Shown piece after piece: positions 1 through 7,806 of a DNA stretch of 30,318 nucleotides. The position numbers and the translations under genes are program-made. This DNA is from Clostridiales bacterium (GTDB taxonomy: Bacteria > Bacillota > Clostridia > Oscillospirales > Oscillospiraceae), in the NCBI GenBank assembly GCA_004556345.1, contig SFHQ01000019.1, positions 1 through 30,318 on the forward strand, read 5' to 3'. How positions within the stretch are numbered: position 1 is the stretch's first letter; the number at the start of each line of letters is the position of its first letter. A model generated the notes under the pieces. It was not told the DNA's origin. It worked only from the letters and a program-made list of their open reading frames with translations, and ran no database searches.

Positions 1-144
1 GGAATTAGAAAATCTGTATGAGTGAAGATGCAGAGACCATAAATGGAAAGGAGGCTACTATTACCGCCATAGCCAGCATAATACTGATTGACTTTTTCAT
101 TTTGTTGACTCCTTTTCTATCACTCATACAGATTTTCTAATTCC
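1..144. repeat. Perfect 25-bp inverted repeat at the window edge
   Basis: Bases 1-25 are the exact reverse complement of bases 120-144, separated by 94 bp. Pairing stops immediately inside the arms (26 against 119), so the inner edge is sharp. The outer edge cannot be judged because the arm starts at base 1. The left arm encodes the last residues and stop of a 31-aa ORF; the right arm overlaps the stop codon of a 57-aa ORF. This could be the pair of ends of a small invertible segment or mobile element, or a snap-back artefact at a contig end. Confidence 0.8.
5..100 (-). CDS. 31-aa signal-peptide-like peptide ORF
   Basis: The ORF starts at an ATG with an AAGGAG-type ribosome binding site about 10 nt upstream. 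It encodes a Lys-Lys start, a hydrophobic core of about 17 residues and a VSA cleavage-like site, then only SSLIQIF before the stop, so it is almost entirely a Sec signal peptide. I do not recognise a family. If real, cleavage would release a 7-residue hydrophobic peptide, a size seen in peptide pheromones; that is inference. The last codons lie inside the left arm of the 25-bp inverted repeat, so this may instead be the 5' end of a longer secreted protein cut by a rearrangement or assembly artefact. It lies 36 bp downstream of the 57-aa ORF on the same strand and is probably cotranscribed with it. Confidence 0.4.
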   Translation of the reverse strand: MKKSISIMLAMAVIVASFPFMVSASSLIQIF

Positions 145-310
145 TATCTGAGAAATATCCCAAAATAGAAATACCTGCTCCAATTATTACAAGGGCCGCA
201 GACAACTCCTTTCCATACTCTGCTAATGCAATTGCAACAAGCAGGACCGTATTACCTAACAATATCGTGTTCACTGAATCTTTATTTTTTATACTACACA
301 CCTCCCACAT
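137..310 (-). CDS. 57-aa small hydrophobic membrane protein, unknown function
   Basis: This short ORF begins at an ATG that partly overlaps a GGGAGG purine run, so the exact start is uncertain. A downstream start would trim a few residues. The product has a charged N-terminus and two hydrophobic stretches, around residues 16-30 and 39-52, separated by an AEYGKE turn, and ends in SDRN. That fits a two-pass small membrane protein with no recognisable family. A strong promoter lies about 60 bp upstream. The ORF is far more AT-rich than the surrounding genes, which suggests acquisition or fast evolution. It is likely the first gene of a two-gene unit with the 31-aa ORF. Confidence 0.45.
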   Translation of the reverse strand: MWEVCSIKNKDSVNTILLGNTVLLVAIALAEYGKELSAALVIIGAGISILGYFSDRN

Positions 311-374
311 GATTGACCTTTTAAGATTTTCTTAAGCATAAGTAAGTTTTATTTTAATTCTTTTTTGTATTTTT

Positions 375-403
375 ATAATATACGAGTTTTTTATACTTGT
401 CAA
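375..403 (-). promoter_or_regulatory. Sigma-A promoter for the small-ORF unit
   Basis: On the minus strand there is a perfect TTGACA -35 (398-403), a 17-bp spacer and a TATTAT -10 (375-380) in an AT-rich context. Transcription would start near 368, about 58 nt before the 57-aa ORF. Confidence 0.75.
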
Positions 404-513
404 TATATTTTTTGCAATTCGGAATAATGACATATTATTTATTCTGTATTTCTTTATCCCTCCATCCATATACATACTTCCGACAAAAAATTCACTTTTT
501 TTCTATCTTTTTT

Positions 514-554
514 GAAAAAAATGACCACGAAGAGTTTTTATCTCCGTGGTCATT
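514..554 (-). terminator. Intrinsic terminator of the redox operon
   Basis: A 10-bp perfect stem (545-554 with 520-529) is followed on the minus strand by a run of seven T. It lies about 35 bp after the stop of the NfnB-like gene, as expected for the end of that operon. Confidence 0.85.
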
Positions 555-588
555 CCTTCGTACTATATAAAATTTGCTAAAGTTATCT

Positions 589-2664
589 TCAGTCCTCCAG
601 CTCGTTTTCGCGGATGCGCAGGGCGCCGGTGGGACAAGCCTCGGCGCACTCCAGGCAGTTCAGGCAGTCCTTGATGGCGTCGCTCTTCTGGAACTCCGGC
701 CGAATGACCGTGGAGAAGCCGCGGCCCACCAGACCCAGCAGGCTCTTGCCCACCACTTCGTCGCAGATGCGGACGCACTGGTTGCAGAGGATACACTTGC
801 CCTGGTCCCGCTCGATGGCGACCAAGCGCTTCTCCTTGAAGCTGGGGTGGATCTTGCCGCAGCCGTTGCCCCGCAAGCGGGCGATATACTCCGGCTGAAG
901 CTCATACAGGTTGGCGCAGCGGATGAGCTTACACTCGGTGAAGTCGAAGCAGCCGCAGTCCAGGCAACGGGAGGCCTCGGCGCGGGCCTGGGCCTCGGAG
1001 AAGCCGAGGTTGATCTCCTCGAAGTCGTGCTTGCGCTCCTCCGGATCACGGGTGGGCATCTTGGCGCGGGGCAGCTTGATGAAGTCCTTGTAATCCTCCG
1101 GAGACACGTCGCGGACGGAGAGGTAGGTCTTCTGGTAAGGCACCTGAACGCCATGCAGGTACAGGTCCACGACCTTGGCGCAGCGGCGGGCCTCGCCGAT
1201 GGCTTCGATGGCGATGGAGGCACCCCGGTTGGTGGCGTCGCCCACGGCGAAGACGCCCTCCATGGAGGTGCGGTAGCTGGTCTCGTCGGCGGCGATGATG
1301 CCCTTCTTGTTCAGCTCCACACCCTCGAACCCGGCGACGTTGACCTTCTGGCCGATGGCACCGATGACGCAGGTGACGGGCAGCATCTCGAACTTGCCGG
1401 GGACGGGCACGGGGCGGCGGCGGCCGCTCTCGTCCGGCTCACCCAGCTCCATGACCTGGAGCTTGATCTCCTTGACCTTGCCGTTCTCGCCGATGATCTC
1501 GGCGGGGTTGGTCAGGAACTTATAGACCACGCCCTCTTCGCGGGCTTCGTCGATCTCGATCTGCTCAGCAGGCATCTCCGCCTCGGTGCGTCGATAGACG
1601 ACATAGACCTCTTTGGCCCCCAGACGCACGGCAGTGCGGCAGGCGTCCATGGCGGTGTTGCCGCCGCCGACCACGGCGACCTTGTCGCCGATGTCGGGCT
1701 TCTCGCCCATGGCGACCTGACGCAGGAAGTCGATGCCGCCCATGACGCCCTCCAGATCCTCACCGGGGCAGCCGATGGGCATGCTGGACCAGGCACCGAT
1801 GGCCAGGACCACGGCATCATACTGGCTCTTAAATTCCTCGAAGGACATCTGTTCGCCGATGCGGAAGTTGTTCTTCATTTCTACGCCCAGGGAGGCGATC
1901 TCGTCGATCTCCTGATCCAGGACTTTCTTGGGCAGACGGTACTCCGGGATGCCATAGCGCAGCATACCGCCCATCTGGGGCATGGAGTCCACGACGGTCA
2001 CGCGGTTGCCCTTCAGGGAGAGGTAATACGCTGCGGTCAGGCCGCCGGGGCCGCCGCCGATGACGCCCACCCGCTTGCCGGTGGCAGCAGCCTTGGGGGG
2101 CACATAGCCGCCCGCCGCCAGAACGCGGTCAGCGGCGAAATATTTCAGGTAAGCGATGGAGATCGACTGCTCCACCATCTGCCGGCGGCAGCCGCCCTCA
2201 CAGGGGTGGGGGCAGACGCGGCCAATGGACGCCGGGATGGGCAGGCGCTCCTTGATGATGCGGACGGCCTCCTTGTCGTCACCCCGCGCGATGGCCTGGA
2301 CATAGCCCTGGGCGTTCACGCTGGCCGGACATTTCAAGACGCAGGGACCGCGGCAGTCGCCGTCGTGGTCGCTCATGAGCAGCTCGATGCTGGTCTTCCG
2401 GGTGCGGACAACGCGCTCGGACTCGGTGTAGATGACCTGACCGTCCTGGGCTTCCGTGGCGCAGGCCCGCAGGAGCTTGGGGCTGTTCTCGGCTTCCACC
2501 ACGCACAGGCTGCACCCGCCGTAATGCTTCAGTTCGCTGTTGTGACAGAGGTTCGGGATCTCGATGCCGTTGTTCTGCGCCACCTCCAGGATGGTTTGCC
2601 CGGCGCGGCCGGAACACACTCTGCCGTTGATGGTCAGCTTGATTCTTGCTTTCATGTGACTCAT
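589..2664 (-). CDS. NfnB/GltD-like FAD-NAD(P) oxidoreductase with 2Fe-2S and 4Fe-4S domains (StnC-like)
   Basis: The 691-aa protein opens with a plant-type [2Fe-2S] ferredoxin domain (cysteines about 40-54 in CHNSELKHYGGCSLC). Cysteine clusters of the GltD type follow (CRGPC..KCP near 110, CPHPCEGGC near 160), then an FAD-binding fold (GGGPGGLTAAYYL near 200) and an NAD(P)-binding fold (VGGGNTAMD near 335). The C-terminus adds CLDCGC and two [4Fe-4S] motifs (CILCNQCVRIC near 625, CLNCLECAEAC near 665). This is the architecture of the NfnB-like flavoprotein of Stn-type transhydrogenases, which exchange electrons among NADP(H), NAD(H) and ferredoxin. The ATG is preceded by a GAGGGG site at 7 nt and lies 18 bp after the NuoEF-like gene, so the two form an operon. 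No hydrogenase or formate dehydrogenase subunit is adjacent. The family is secure; the exact reaction is inferred. Confidence 0.88.
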   Translation of the reverse strand: MSHMKARIKLTINGRVCSGRAGQTILEVAQNNGIEIPNLCHNSELKHYGGCSLCVVEAENSPKLLRACATEAQDGQVIYTESERVVRTRKTSIELLMSDHDGDCRGPCVLKCPASVNAQGYVQAIARGDDKEAVRIIKERLPIPASIGRVCPHPCEGGCRRQMVEQSISIAYLKYFAADRVLAAGGYVPPKAAATGKRVGVIGGGPGGLTAAYYLSLKGNRVTVVDSMPQMGGMLRYGIPEYRLPKKVLDQEIDEIASLGVEMKNNFRIGEQMSFEEFKSQYDAVVLAIGAWSSMPIGCPGEDLEGVMGGIDFLRQVAMGEKPDIGDKVAVVGGGNTAMDACRTAVRLGAKEVYVVYRRTEAEMPAEQIEIDEAREEGVVYKFLTNPAEIIGENGKVKEIKLQVMELGEPDESGRRRPVPVPGKFEMLPVTCVIGAIGQKVNVAGFEGVELNKKGIIAADETSYRTSMEGVFAVGDATNRGASIAIEAIGEARRCAKVVDLYLHGVQVPYQKTYLSVRDVSPEDYKDFIKLPRAKMPTRDPEERKHDFEEINLGFSEAQARAEASRCLDCGCFDFTECKLIRCANLYELQPEYIARLRGNGCGKIHPSFKEKRLVAIERDQGKCILCNQCVRICDEVVGKSLLGLVGRGFSTVIRPEFQKSDAIKDCLNCLECAEACPTGALRIRENELED

Positions 2665-2682
2665 GTGATGTCCCCTCCCCTC

Positions 2683-4923
2683 TTAGTCTACCACGATGGC
2701 GTCGAACTTACAGGAGCTGACGCACTGCTTACACTTGATGCAGGAAGACTGGTCAATGACATGGGGCGTCTTCCGCTCCCCGCTGATGCACTCCACAGGA
2801 CACTTCCGGGCGCAAACCGTACAGCCCTTACACTTGGTCGGGTCGATGGAGATCTTCAGCAGTGCCGAGCACTCGTGGGCGGGACATTTCTTGTCCCGGA
2901 TGTGTGCCTCATACTCATCCCGGAAATACCGGATGGTGGTCAGCACCGGGTTGGGGGCCGTCTGGCCCAGGCCGCACAGGGAGCCGTCCTTGATGCTCAC
3001 GCACAGCTGCTCCAGCATCTCGATGTCGCCCTCCTGACCCTGGCCGTCGCAGATGCGGTTCAGGATCTCCATCATGCGGGTGGTGCCGATCCGACAGGGC
3101 ACGCACTTGCCGCAGGATTCGCGGGCAGTGAAGTCCAGGAAGAAGCGGGCGATGTTCACCATACAGGTGCTGTCGTCCATGACGACCATGCCGCCGGAGC
3201 CCATGATGGCACCCGTGGCGGAGAGGGCCTTGTAATCAATGGGGGTGTCCACCAGATCGGCCGGGATACAGCCGCCGGAGGGGCCGCCCATCTGCACGGC
3301 CTTATAGGAACGGCCGTTCTTGATGCCGCCGGCGATGTCGAAAATGACATCCCGCAGGGAGTTGCCCATGGGCACCTCCACCAGGCCGCCCCGCTGGACC
3401 TTACCGGTCAGGGCAAAGACCTTGGTGCCCTTGGAGTTCTCCGTACCCATGGCGGCAAAGGCCGCGCCGCCGTTGTTGATGATCCAGGCGACGTTGGCAA
3501 AGGTCTCCACGTTGTTGATGTTAGAGGGCTCGTTCAGATAGCCGCTCTGGGCGGGGAAGGGGGGCTTCAGGCGGGGCATGCCGCGCTTGCCCTCCATGGA
3601 TTCGATCAGGGCCGTCTCCTCGCCGCAGACGAAGGCGCCTGCGCCGATCTTGATGTTCAGATCACAGGAGAAGCCGCTGCCCAGAATATTCTCACCCAGC
3701 AGGCCGCGGCTCCGGGCCTGCTCGATGGCGTTGCCCAGCCGTTCCACGGCCAGAGGATACTCCGCGCGGATATACACATACATGTCGCTGGCACCGATGG
3801 CGTATGCGCCGATCAGCATACCCTCGATCAGGCTGTGGGGGTCGGACTCGATGACGGCACGGTCCATAAATGCACCGGGGTCGCCCTCGTCGGCGTTGCA
3901 GATGAGGTGCTTGTGCTCCCCCTCGGCGTTGCGGGCGGCGTTCCACTTAAACCAGGTGGGGAAGCCAGCGCCGCCGCGCCCAGCCAGGCCGGAGACCTTG
4001 ATCTCCTCGATGACCTCTTCGGGGGTCATGTGCAGGGCCTTGTCGATGGCCTTGTAGCCGTCCTTCTTGATATAATCGTCGATGCTGGTGGGGTCCACCA
4101 CGCCGCAGTGGCGCAGGGCCACGCGCTTCTGCTTCTTCAGGAAGCGGGCGTCCTCGTCGCTGATGAACATGGCCTCCAGCTTGGAGAAGTCTTTTTTCCG
4201 AACGGCTTCCACGATGCCCAGCGCGTCGGTCTCGGTGACCTTCACCAGGCGGTGGAGGAGCTTCTCCCCCTCGTAGATATCGACGATGGGCTCCAGATAG
4301 CACATGCCAATACAGCCGGTGGTCTCGACGGTGAAGCTGTCGGTGGCGGTCATGTGACCGGCCAGGACCTTGGCCACCCGGCCGGCACCGGCAGACACAC
4401 CGCAGCTGCCCTGTCCGACCAGGATGCGGATGCCCTCGCCGGACTCGCGCTGGCGCAGCTGACGCAGGATGTTGATGGTCTTTTCGGGGGTGAGGTTCCC
4501 ATAGGTGTCGCCGTTGATCATCATGACGGGGGCCAGGGAGCAGCAGCCAAGACATGCCACTTCGTTCAGGGTGAACATCCCGTCCTCGGTGGTCTCACCG
4601 TTGTGGATGCCCAGCTCCTGGGTGATGGCCGCCCGGATGCGGTCAGAGCCGTTGACGTGGCAGGCCGTGCCGTCGCACAGCATGATCTGATAGATCCCCA
4701 TGGGCTTGAGGCGGAAATAGCTGTAGAAGGTCGCAACACCCATGACCTTGGCCGGGCTGTTGCCCGTGCGCTCAGCCACATGATAGATCACTTCCTGGGG
4801 CAGGTAGCCGTAGATGGCCTGGGCCTGCTGCAGGATCATGATGAGGCTGGTGGAGTCGTCCTGGTACTGGCGGAGCACACCCTCCATCAGGGACAGATCG
4901 ACACCTGACTTGAACTCGGTCAT
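2683..4923 (-). CDS. Fused NuoE-NuoF-like NADH-binding electron-transfer subunit (StnA-StnB-like)
   Basis: The 746-aa protein fuses subunits that are usually separate. Residues about 1-155 are a NuoE thioredoxin-like [2Fe-2S] domain (CDGTAC near 84, CLGCC near 127). Residues about 160-250 form a second thioredoxin-like domain with GCIGMC. Next is a NuoF core with the FMN/NADH signatures GRGGAGFPTWF and CNADEGDPGAFMDR, and the [4Fe-4S] motif SCGKCVPCRIG near 603. The C-terminus carries a two-cluster ferredoxin (CKGCTVCARKC and CIKCKQCVSSC). This resembles the diaphorase part of electron-bifurcating hydrogenases and Stn complexes. I chose the ATG at 4923, with AAGGAG 8 nt upstream; an in-frame GTG at 4932 is less well placed. 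It is the first gene of the operon, and its partner is the NfnB-like protein downstream. Confidence 0.9.
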   Translation of the reverse strand: MTEFKSGVDLSLMEGVLRQYQDDSTSLIMILQQAQAIYGYLPQEVIYHVAERTGNSPAKVMGVATFYSYFRLKPMGIYQIMLCDGTACHVNGSDRIRAAITQELGIHNGETTEDGMFTLNEVACLGCCSLAPVMMINGDTYGNLTPEKTINILRQLRQRESGEGIRILVGQGSCGVSAGAGRVAKVLAGHMTATDSFTVETTGCIGMCYLEPIVDIYEGEKLLHRLVKVTETDALGIVEAVRKKDFSKLEAMFISDEDARFLKKQKRVALRHCGVVDPTSIDDYIKKDGYKAIDKALHMTPEEVIEEIKVSGLAGRGGAGFPTWFKWNAARNAEGEHKHLICNADEGDPGAFMDRAVIESDPHSLIEGMLIGAYAIGASDMYVYIRAEYPLAVERLGNAIEQARSRGLLGENILGSGFSCDLNIKIGAGAFVCGEETALIESMEGKRGMPRLKPPFPAQSGYLNEPSNINNVETFANVAWIINNGGAAFAAMGTENSKGTKVFALTGKVQRGGLVEVPMGNSLRDVIFDIAGGIKNGRSYKAVQMGGPSGGCIPADLVDTPIDYKALSATGAIMGSGGMVVMDDSTCMVNIARFFLDFTARESCGKCVPCRIGTTRMMEILNRICDGQGQEGDIEMLEQLCVSIKDGSLCGLGQTAPNPVLTTIRYFRDEYEAHIRDKKCPAHECSALLKISIDPTKCKGCTVCARKCPVECISGERKTPHVIDQSSCIKCKQCVSSCKFDAIVVD

Positions 4924-5033
4924 TATTTTCACTCCTTTTGATTTGGGGTAAAATCACTTATTTTTCTCGTTTTTGCAGTTTTCTTATCTTATCTTTCATT
5001 TTCCCCAAAGAACATAAAAACATTATCGAGTAA

Positions 5034-5062
5034 ATTATAGCCCCACTCGACGCCTTTTGCAA
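5034..5062 (-). promoter_or_regulatory. Sigma-A promoter of the redox operon
   Basis: The minus strand reads TTGCAA (-35, 5057-5062), a 17-bp spacer and a perfect TATAAT (-10, 5034-5039). Transcription would start near 5027, giving a leader of about 100 nt before the NuoEF-like gene. A 5-bp inverted repeat, CGAGT/ACTCG, brackets the -10. Confidence 0.75.
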
Positions 5063-5186
5063 GTGGAATTCCCCGACAATGGCAAGGAATTTGTGTCATT
5101 TTCCCTCACAATTTTGTCAATTCATCAAAAATCCAGTAAGCCGTCTCTTCCCCGTTGGTCCTTTTTGCAAGAAAATCTTGCAAATG

Positions 5187-5216
5187 AAAAGAGCCTTGGT
5201 CCCCCAAGGCTCTTTT
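5187..5216 (-). terminator. Intrinsic terminator downstream of nrdD
   Basis: A perfect 13-bp stem (5187-5199 with 5204-5216) closes a 4-nt loop and ends in a T-rich tract. It sits 63 bp after the nrdD stop codon. The stem ends in A and T runs, so it could work from either strand; only the minus-strand gene needs it. Confidence 0.85.
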
Positions 5217-5278
5217 TTGCATTTTTTAATTCATTTGTTCCAAATGTCTTATTTTGGTGGCGTTTGCTGTGTTTTCCG

Positions 5279-7606
5279 TCACACACTGTGCTTCACGCGG
5301 TCCCGTTCTTCGGCCCGCTTGGCGTTGTTGAAGCGGTCCAGCGTGCCCACCAGATAGCCGGTGATGCGGCGGATGCGCTCGAAAGGCACGTCGTCCTCAT
5401 GCCGGCCGCAGCCAGGGCACTGGTCCCCGATGATGCCGGAGAAGCCGCACACAGGGTCCCGGTCCACAGGGTGGTTCACCGAGCCGTAGCCGATGCCCTT
5501 CTCCTTCATGCAGCGGATGACCCGCTCGAAGGCGTCCAGGTTCTCCGTGGGGTCGCCGTCCATCTCGATGTAGCTGATGTGCCCGGCGTTGGTCAGGGCG
5601 TGATAGGGTGCCTCGATGGAGATCTTATCATAGGCAGAGATGGGATAATACACCGGCACATGGAAGGAGTTGGTGTAATAATCCCGATCCGTCACGCCAG
5701 GGATGATGCCATACTTCTCTTTATCGATCTTCACGAACCGGCCGGACAGCCCCTCCGCAGGGGTGGCCAGCAGGGAGAAGTTCAGGTGACGTTTTTCGCT
5801 CTCCTGGTCCATTCTGGCCCGCATGTGGCCGATGATCTCCAGGCCCAGCACTCTGGCCCGCTCGCTCTCGCCGTGGTGCTCGCCAATGAGCGCCTTCAGC
5901 GTCTCCGCCAGGCCGATGAAGCCCACGGACAGGGTGCCGTGCTTCAGCACCTCCCGGACCTCGTCGTTCCAGTCCAGCTTGTCCGAGTCGATCCAGACGC
6001 CCTGGCCCATCAGGAAGGGGGCATTCTTCACTTTCTTTCGGCACTGGAACTCAAAGCGCTCCATGAGCTGGTCGATGCACAGGTCGATCATCCGGTCCAG
6101 GCTCTCGAAGAAGAGGTTGATGTCCCCCTTGGCCTTGATGCCCAGCCGGGGCAGGTTGATGGTGGTAAAGGAGAGGTTGCCCCGCCCGTTGCAGATCTGG
6201 CGGTCGGGGTCCACCACGTTCCCGATCACGCGGGTGCGGCAGCCCATGTAGGCGATCTCCGTCTCCGGGTGGCCCTCTTTATAATATTGCAGGTTAAAGG
6301 GTGCGTCCACAAAAGAGAAGTTGGGGAAGAGCCGCTTGGCCGAGCAGCGGATGGCCAGCTTGAACAGGTCATAGTTCGGCTCACCGGGGTTGTAGTTCAC
6401 GCCCTCTTTCACCCGGAAGATCTGGATGGGGAAGATCGGCGTCTCCCCGTTGCCCAACCCGGCTTCCGTGGCCAGCAGGATGTTTTTCATGACCATCCGG
6501 CCCTCCGGGCTGGTGTCCATGCCGTAGTTGATGGAGGAGAAGGGCGTCTGGGCGCCGGCGCGGGAGTGCATGGTGTTCAGGTTGTGGATGAGCGCCTCCA
6601 TGGCCTGGTAGGTGGCCCGGTCGGTCTCCTTCACGGCCCGGTAATGAGCAAAGCTCTGGCACTTGCGCATCTCGGCCTCGTTCTGGCTGTAATGCTCCAG
6701 CAGGAAGGGCAGCTCAGCGTCAAAATAGGCCTGGCAGTCCTCCAGCTTGGGGTACAGGCCGGTGTCGGCCTCCAGCTTCTGGATGTTGGCCTTGATCTCG
6801 CTTTCGGGGTCGGCCTGGTCCTCCAGCAGCATCATGGCGCGGGCCAGGTTCTGGCGGTAGATGCGCTTAAAAGTCTTCCGCACGCCGATGGCCATGGAGT
6901 AATCAAAGTTCACAATGGCCTGGCCGCCGTGCTGGTCGTTCTGGTTGGACTGGATGGCGATGCAGGCCAGAGCGGAATAGGAGGCGATGTCGTTCGGCTC
7001 CCGCAGCGTCCCGTGCCCCGTGGAAAAGCCCCCGTCAAAGAGCTTGATGAGGTCGATCTGGGTGCAGGTGGTGGTGCCCATGGGCGCAAAATCCATGTCA
7101 TGGATGTGGATGTCGCCGTTGGCGTGGGCGCGGGCGTGCTCCGGGTTCATCACGAACATCTGGTAGAACTGCTTCGAGCCCTCGCTGCCATACTTCAGCA
7201 TGGTGCCCATGGCAGTGTCGCCGTCGATGTTGGCGTTCTCGCGCTTGATGTCGCTGTCCTCGGCGGTGGAGAAAGTGATGTCCTCATAGATCTTCATGAG
7301 GCGGGTGTTCATCTCTCTGGCGCGGCTGCGCTCGGAGCGATAGAGGATGTAGGCCTTGGCCGTCTGCACATAGCCGTTGTCCATCAGCACCCGCTCCACG
7401 ATGTCCTGGATGTGCTCCACGTCGGGGCAGGGGCCGCCCTCCACCTCCAGCACCGAAGCCACTTCGTGGGCCAGCTTGGCAGCAGTGTCGTCGTAGCCGG
7501 GTTTATAGGTGGCCTGAAAGGCTTTGTTGATTGCGTCGGCGATCTTATTCTCATGGAAGGGGACCACCCTTCCATCCCGTTTGCGAATCTGCTGCACCGT
7601 GGTCAT
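5279..7606 (-). CDS. nrdD: Anaerobic (class III) ribonucleoside-triphosphate reductase
   Basis: The 775-aa enzyme reduces ribonucleotides to deoxyribonucleotides without oxygen, using a glycyl radical. An N-terminal ATP-cone domain (about residues 1-90, starting MTTVQQIRKRDGR) provides allosteric control. The NrdD barrel follows, and the C-terminus has the glycyl-radical signature RRITGYLVG, with the radical glycine near residue 750. The zinc-site region shows VCGF then CPGC, three visible cysteines where four is usual. The start is the ATG at 7606 with AGGAGG about 9 nt upstream; a longer reading frame upstream is regulatory DNA. The activase gene nrdG, often next to nrdD, is absent here and must be elsewhere. 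NrdR-like boxes in the leader suggest repression when dATP is plentiful. Confidence 0.96.
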   Translation of the reverse strand: MTTVQQIRKRDGRVVPFHENKIADAINKAFQATYKPGYDDTAAKLAHEVASVLEVEGGPCPDVEHIQDIVERVLMDNGYVQTAKAYILYRSERSRAREMNTRLMKIYEDITFSTAEDSDIKRENANIDGDTAMGTMLKYGSEGSKQFYQMFVMNPEHARAHANGDIHIHDMDFAPMGTTTCTQIDLIKLFDGGFSTGHGTLREPNDIASYSALACIAIQSNQNDQHGGQAIVNFDYSMAIGVRKTFKRIYRQNLARAMMLLEDQADPESEIKANIQKLEADTGLYPKLEDCQAYFDAELPFLLEHYSQNEAEMRKCQSFAHYRAVKETDRATYQAMEALIHNLNTMHSRAGAQTPFSSINYGMDTSPEGRMVMKNILLATEAGLGNGETPIFPIQIFRVKEGVNYNPGEPNYDLFKLAIRCSAKRLFPNFSFVDAPFNLQYYKEGHPETEIAYMGCRTRVIGNVVDPDRQICNGRGNLSFTTINLPRLGIKAKGDINLFFESLDRMIDLCIDQLMERFEFQCRKKVKNAPFLMGQGVWIDSDKLDWNDEVREVLKHGTLSVGFIGLAETLKALIGEHHGESERARVLGLEIIGHMRARMDQESEKRHLNFSLLATPAEGLSGRFVKIDKEKYGIIPGVTDRDYYTNSFHVPVYYPISAYDKISIEAPYHALTNAGHISYIEMDGDPTENLDAFERVIRCMKEKGIGYGSVNHPVDRDPVCGFSGIIGDQCPGCGRHEDDVPFERIRRITGYLVGTLDRFNNAKRAEERDRVKHSV

Positions 7607-7635
7607 CGGGCCTTCCTCCTTACTATAATCATTAA

Positions 7636-7683
7636 TCACATTATCTTGTGTGTTTTGAAAGAGAAACACACAAGATAATGTGT
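7636..7683 (-). promoter_or_regulatory. Pair of NrdR-like boxes in the nrdD leader
   Basis: Two 16-bp sites match the NrdR consensus acaCwAtATaTwGtgt. Box 2 (7668-7683, ACACAAGATAATGTGT) matches 14 of 16 positions and box 1 (7636-7651, TCACATTATCTTGTGT) matches 13. Their centres are 32 bp apart, close to three helical turns, as expected for cooperative NrdR binding. The boxes lie downstream of the predicted transcription start, so repression would act by blocking elongation or by contacting the promoter. Confidence 0.75.
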
Positions 7684-7697
7684 GTTTCTCTTTCAAA
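7637..7697 (-). promoter_or_regulatory. Two overlapping, mutually exclusive perfect hairpins in the nrdD leader
   Basis: Bases 7654-7671 pair perfectly with 7680-7697 (18-bp stem, 8-nt loop). Bases 7637-7655 pair perfectly with 7664-7682 (19-bp stem, 8-nt loop). The two share 7664-7671 and 7680-7682, so one RNA molecule cannot form both fully. In the transcript the 18-bp hairpin would sit almost at the 5' end and form first. Its loop plus one strand would then be recaptured by the later hairpin. Part of this symmetry is explained by the NrdR boxes; the outer flanks are not. Confidence 0.8.
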
Positions 7698-7705
7698 CAT
7701 CCATA

Positions 7706-7734
7706 ATGATAGCACCTAGTGTTATCTCAGTCAA
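7706..7734 (-). promoter_or_regulatory. Sigma-A promoter of nrdD
   Basis: The minus strand shows TTGACT (-35, 7729-7734), a 17-bp spacer and TATCAT (-10, 7706-7711). Transcription would start near 7699, right at the outer edge of the leader hairpins. A 6+1+6 palindrome (GTCAAGTCTTGAC, 7730-7742) overlaps the -35 and could be a second operator. Confidence 0.75.
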
Positions 7735-7806
7735 GTCTTGACATCTTAGATTTTTGCACAAAAATCTCCGTTCATCTGTGACATCGACACACTTCTTTCT
7801 GGTTAG

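Larger units (their letters stand above)
4924..5278. other. Gene-free region between nrdD and the redox operon
   Basis: This 355-bp AT-rich stretch holds the promoter and leader of the redox operon on its left and the nrdD terminator on its right. Between them is a second short hairpin (5164-5172 with 5176-5184, 9-bp stem, 3-nt loop). I see no credible coding sequence on either strand and no nrdG downstream of nrdD. Confidence 0.7.

Noticed and set aside
574..4908. A 1444-aa open frame on the plus strand across the redox operon
   Set aside because: It is antisense to two genes with clear iron-sulfur and flavin motifs. The product is a low-complexity Ala/Gly/Asp/His/Leu chain of the type made by reading GC-rich genes backwards.
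5085..5115. A possible Rex or FNR operator upstream of the redox operon
   Set aside because: The minus strand has TTGTG and CACAA arms, but the spacing is 11 bp instead of the usual 8, and the inner bases do not match.
5057..7678. An 873-aa open frame on the plus strand across nrdD
   Set aside because: Same artefact: it is antisense to nrdD and has no domain or ribosome binding site.
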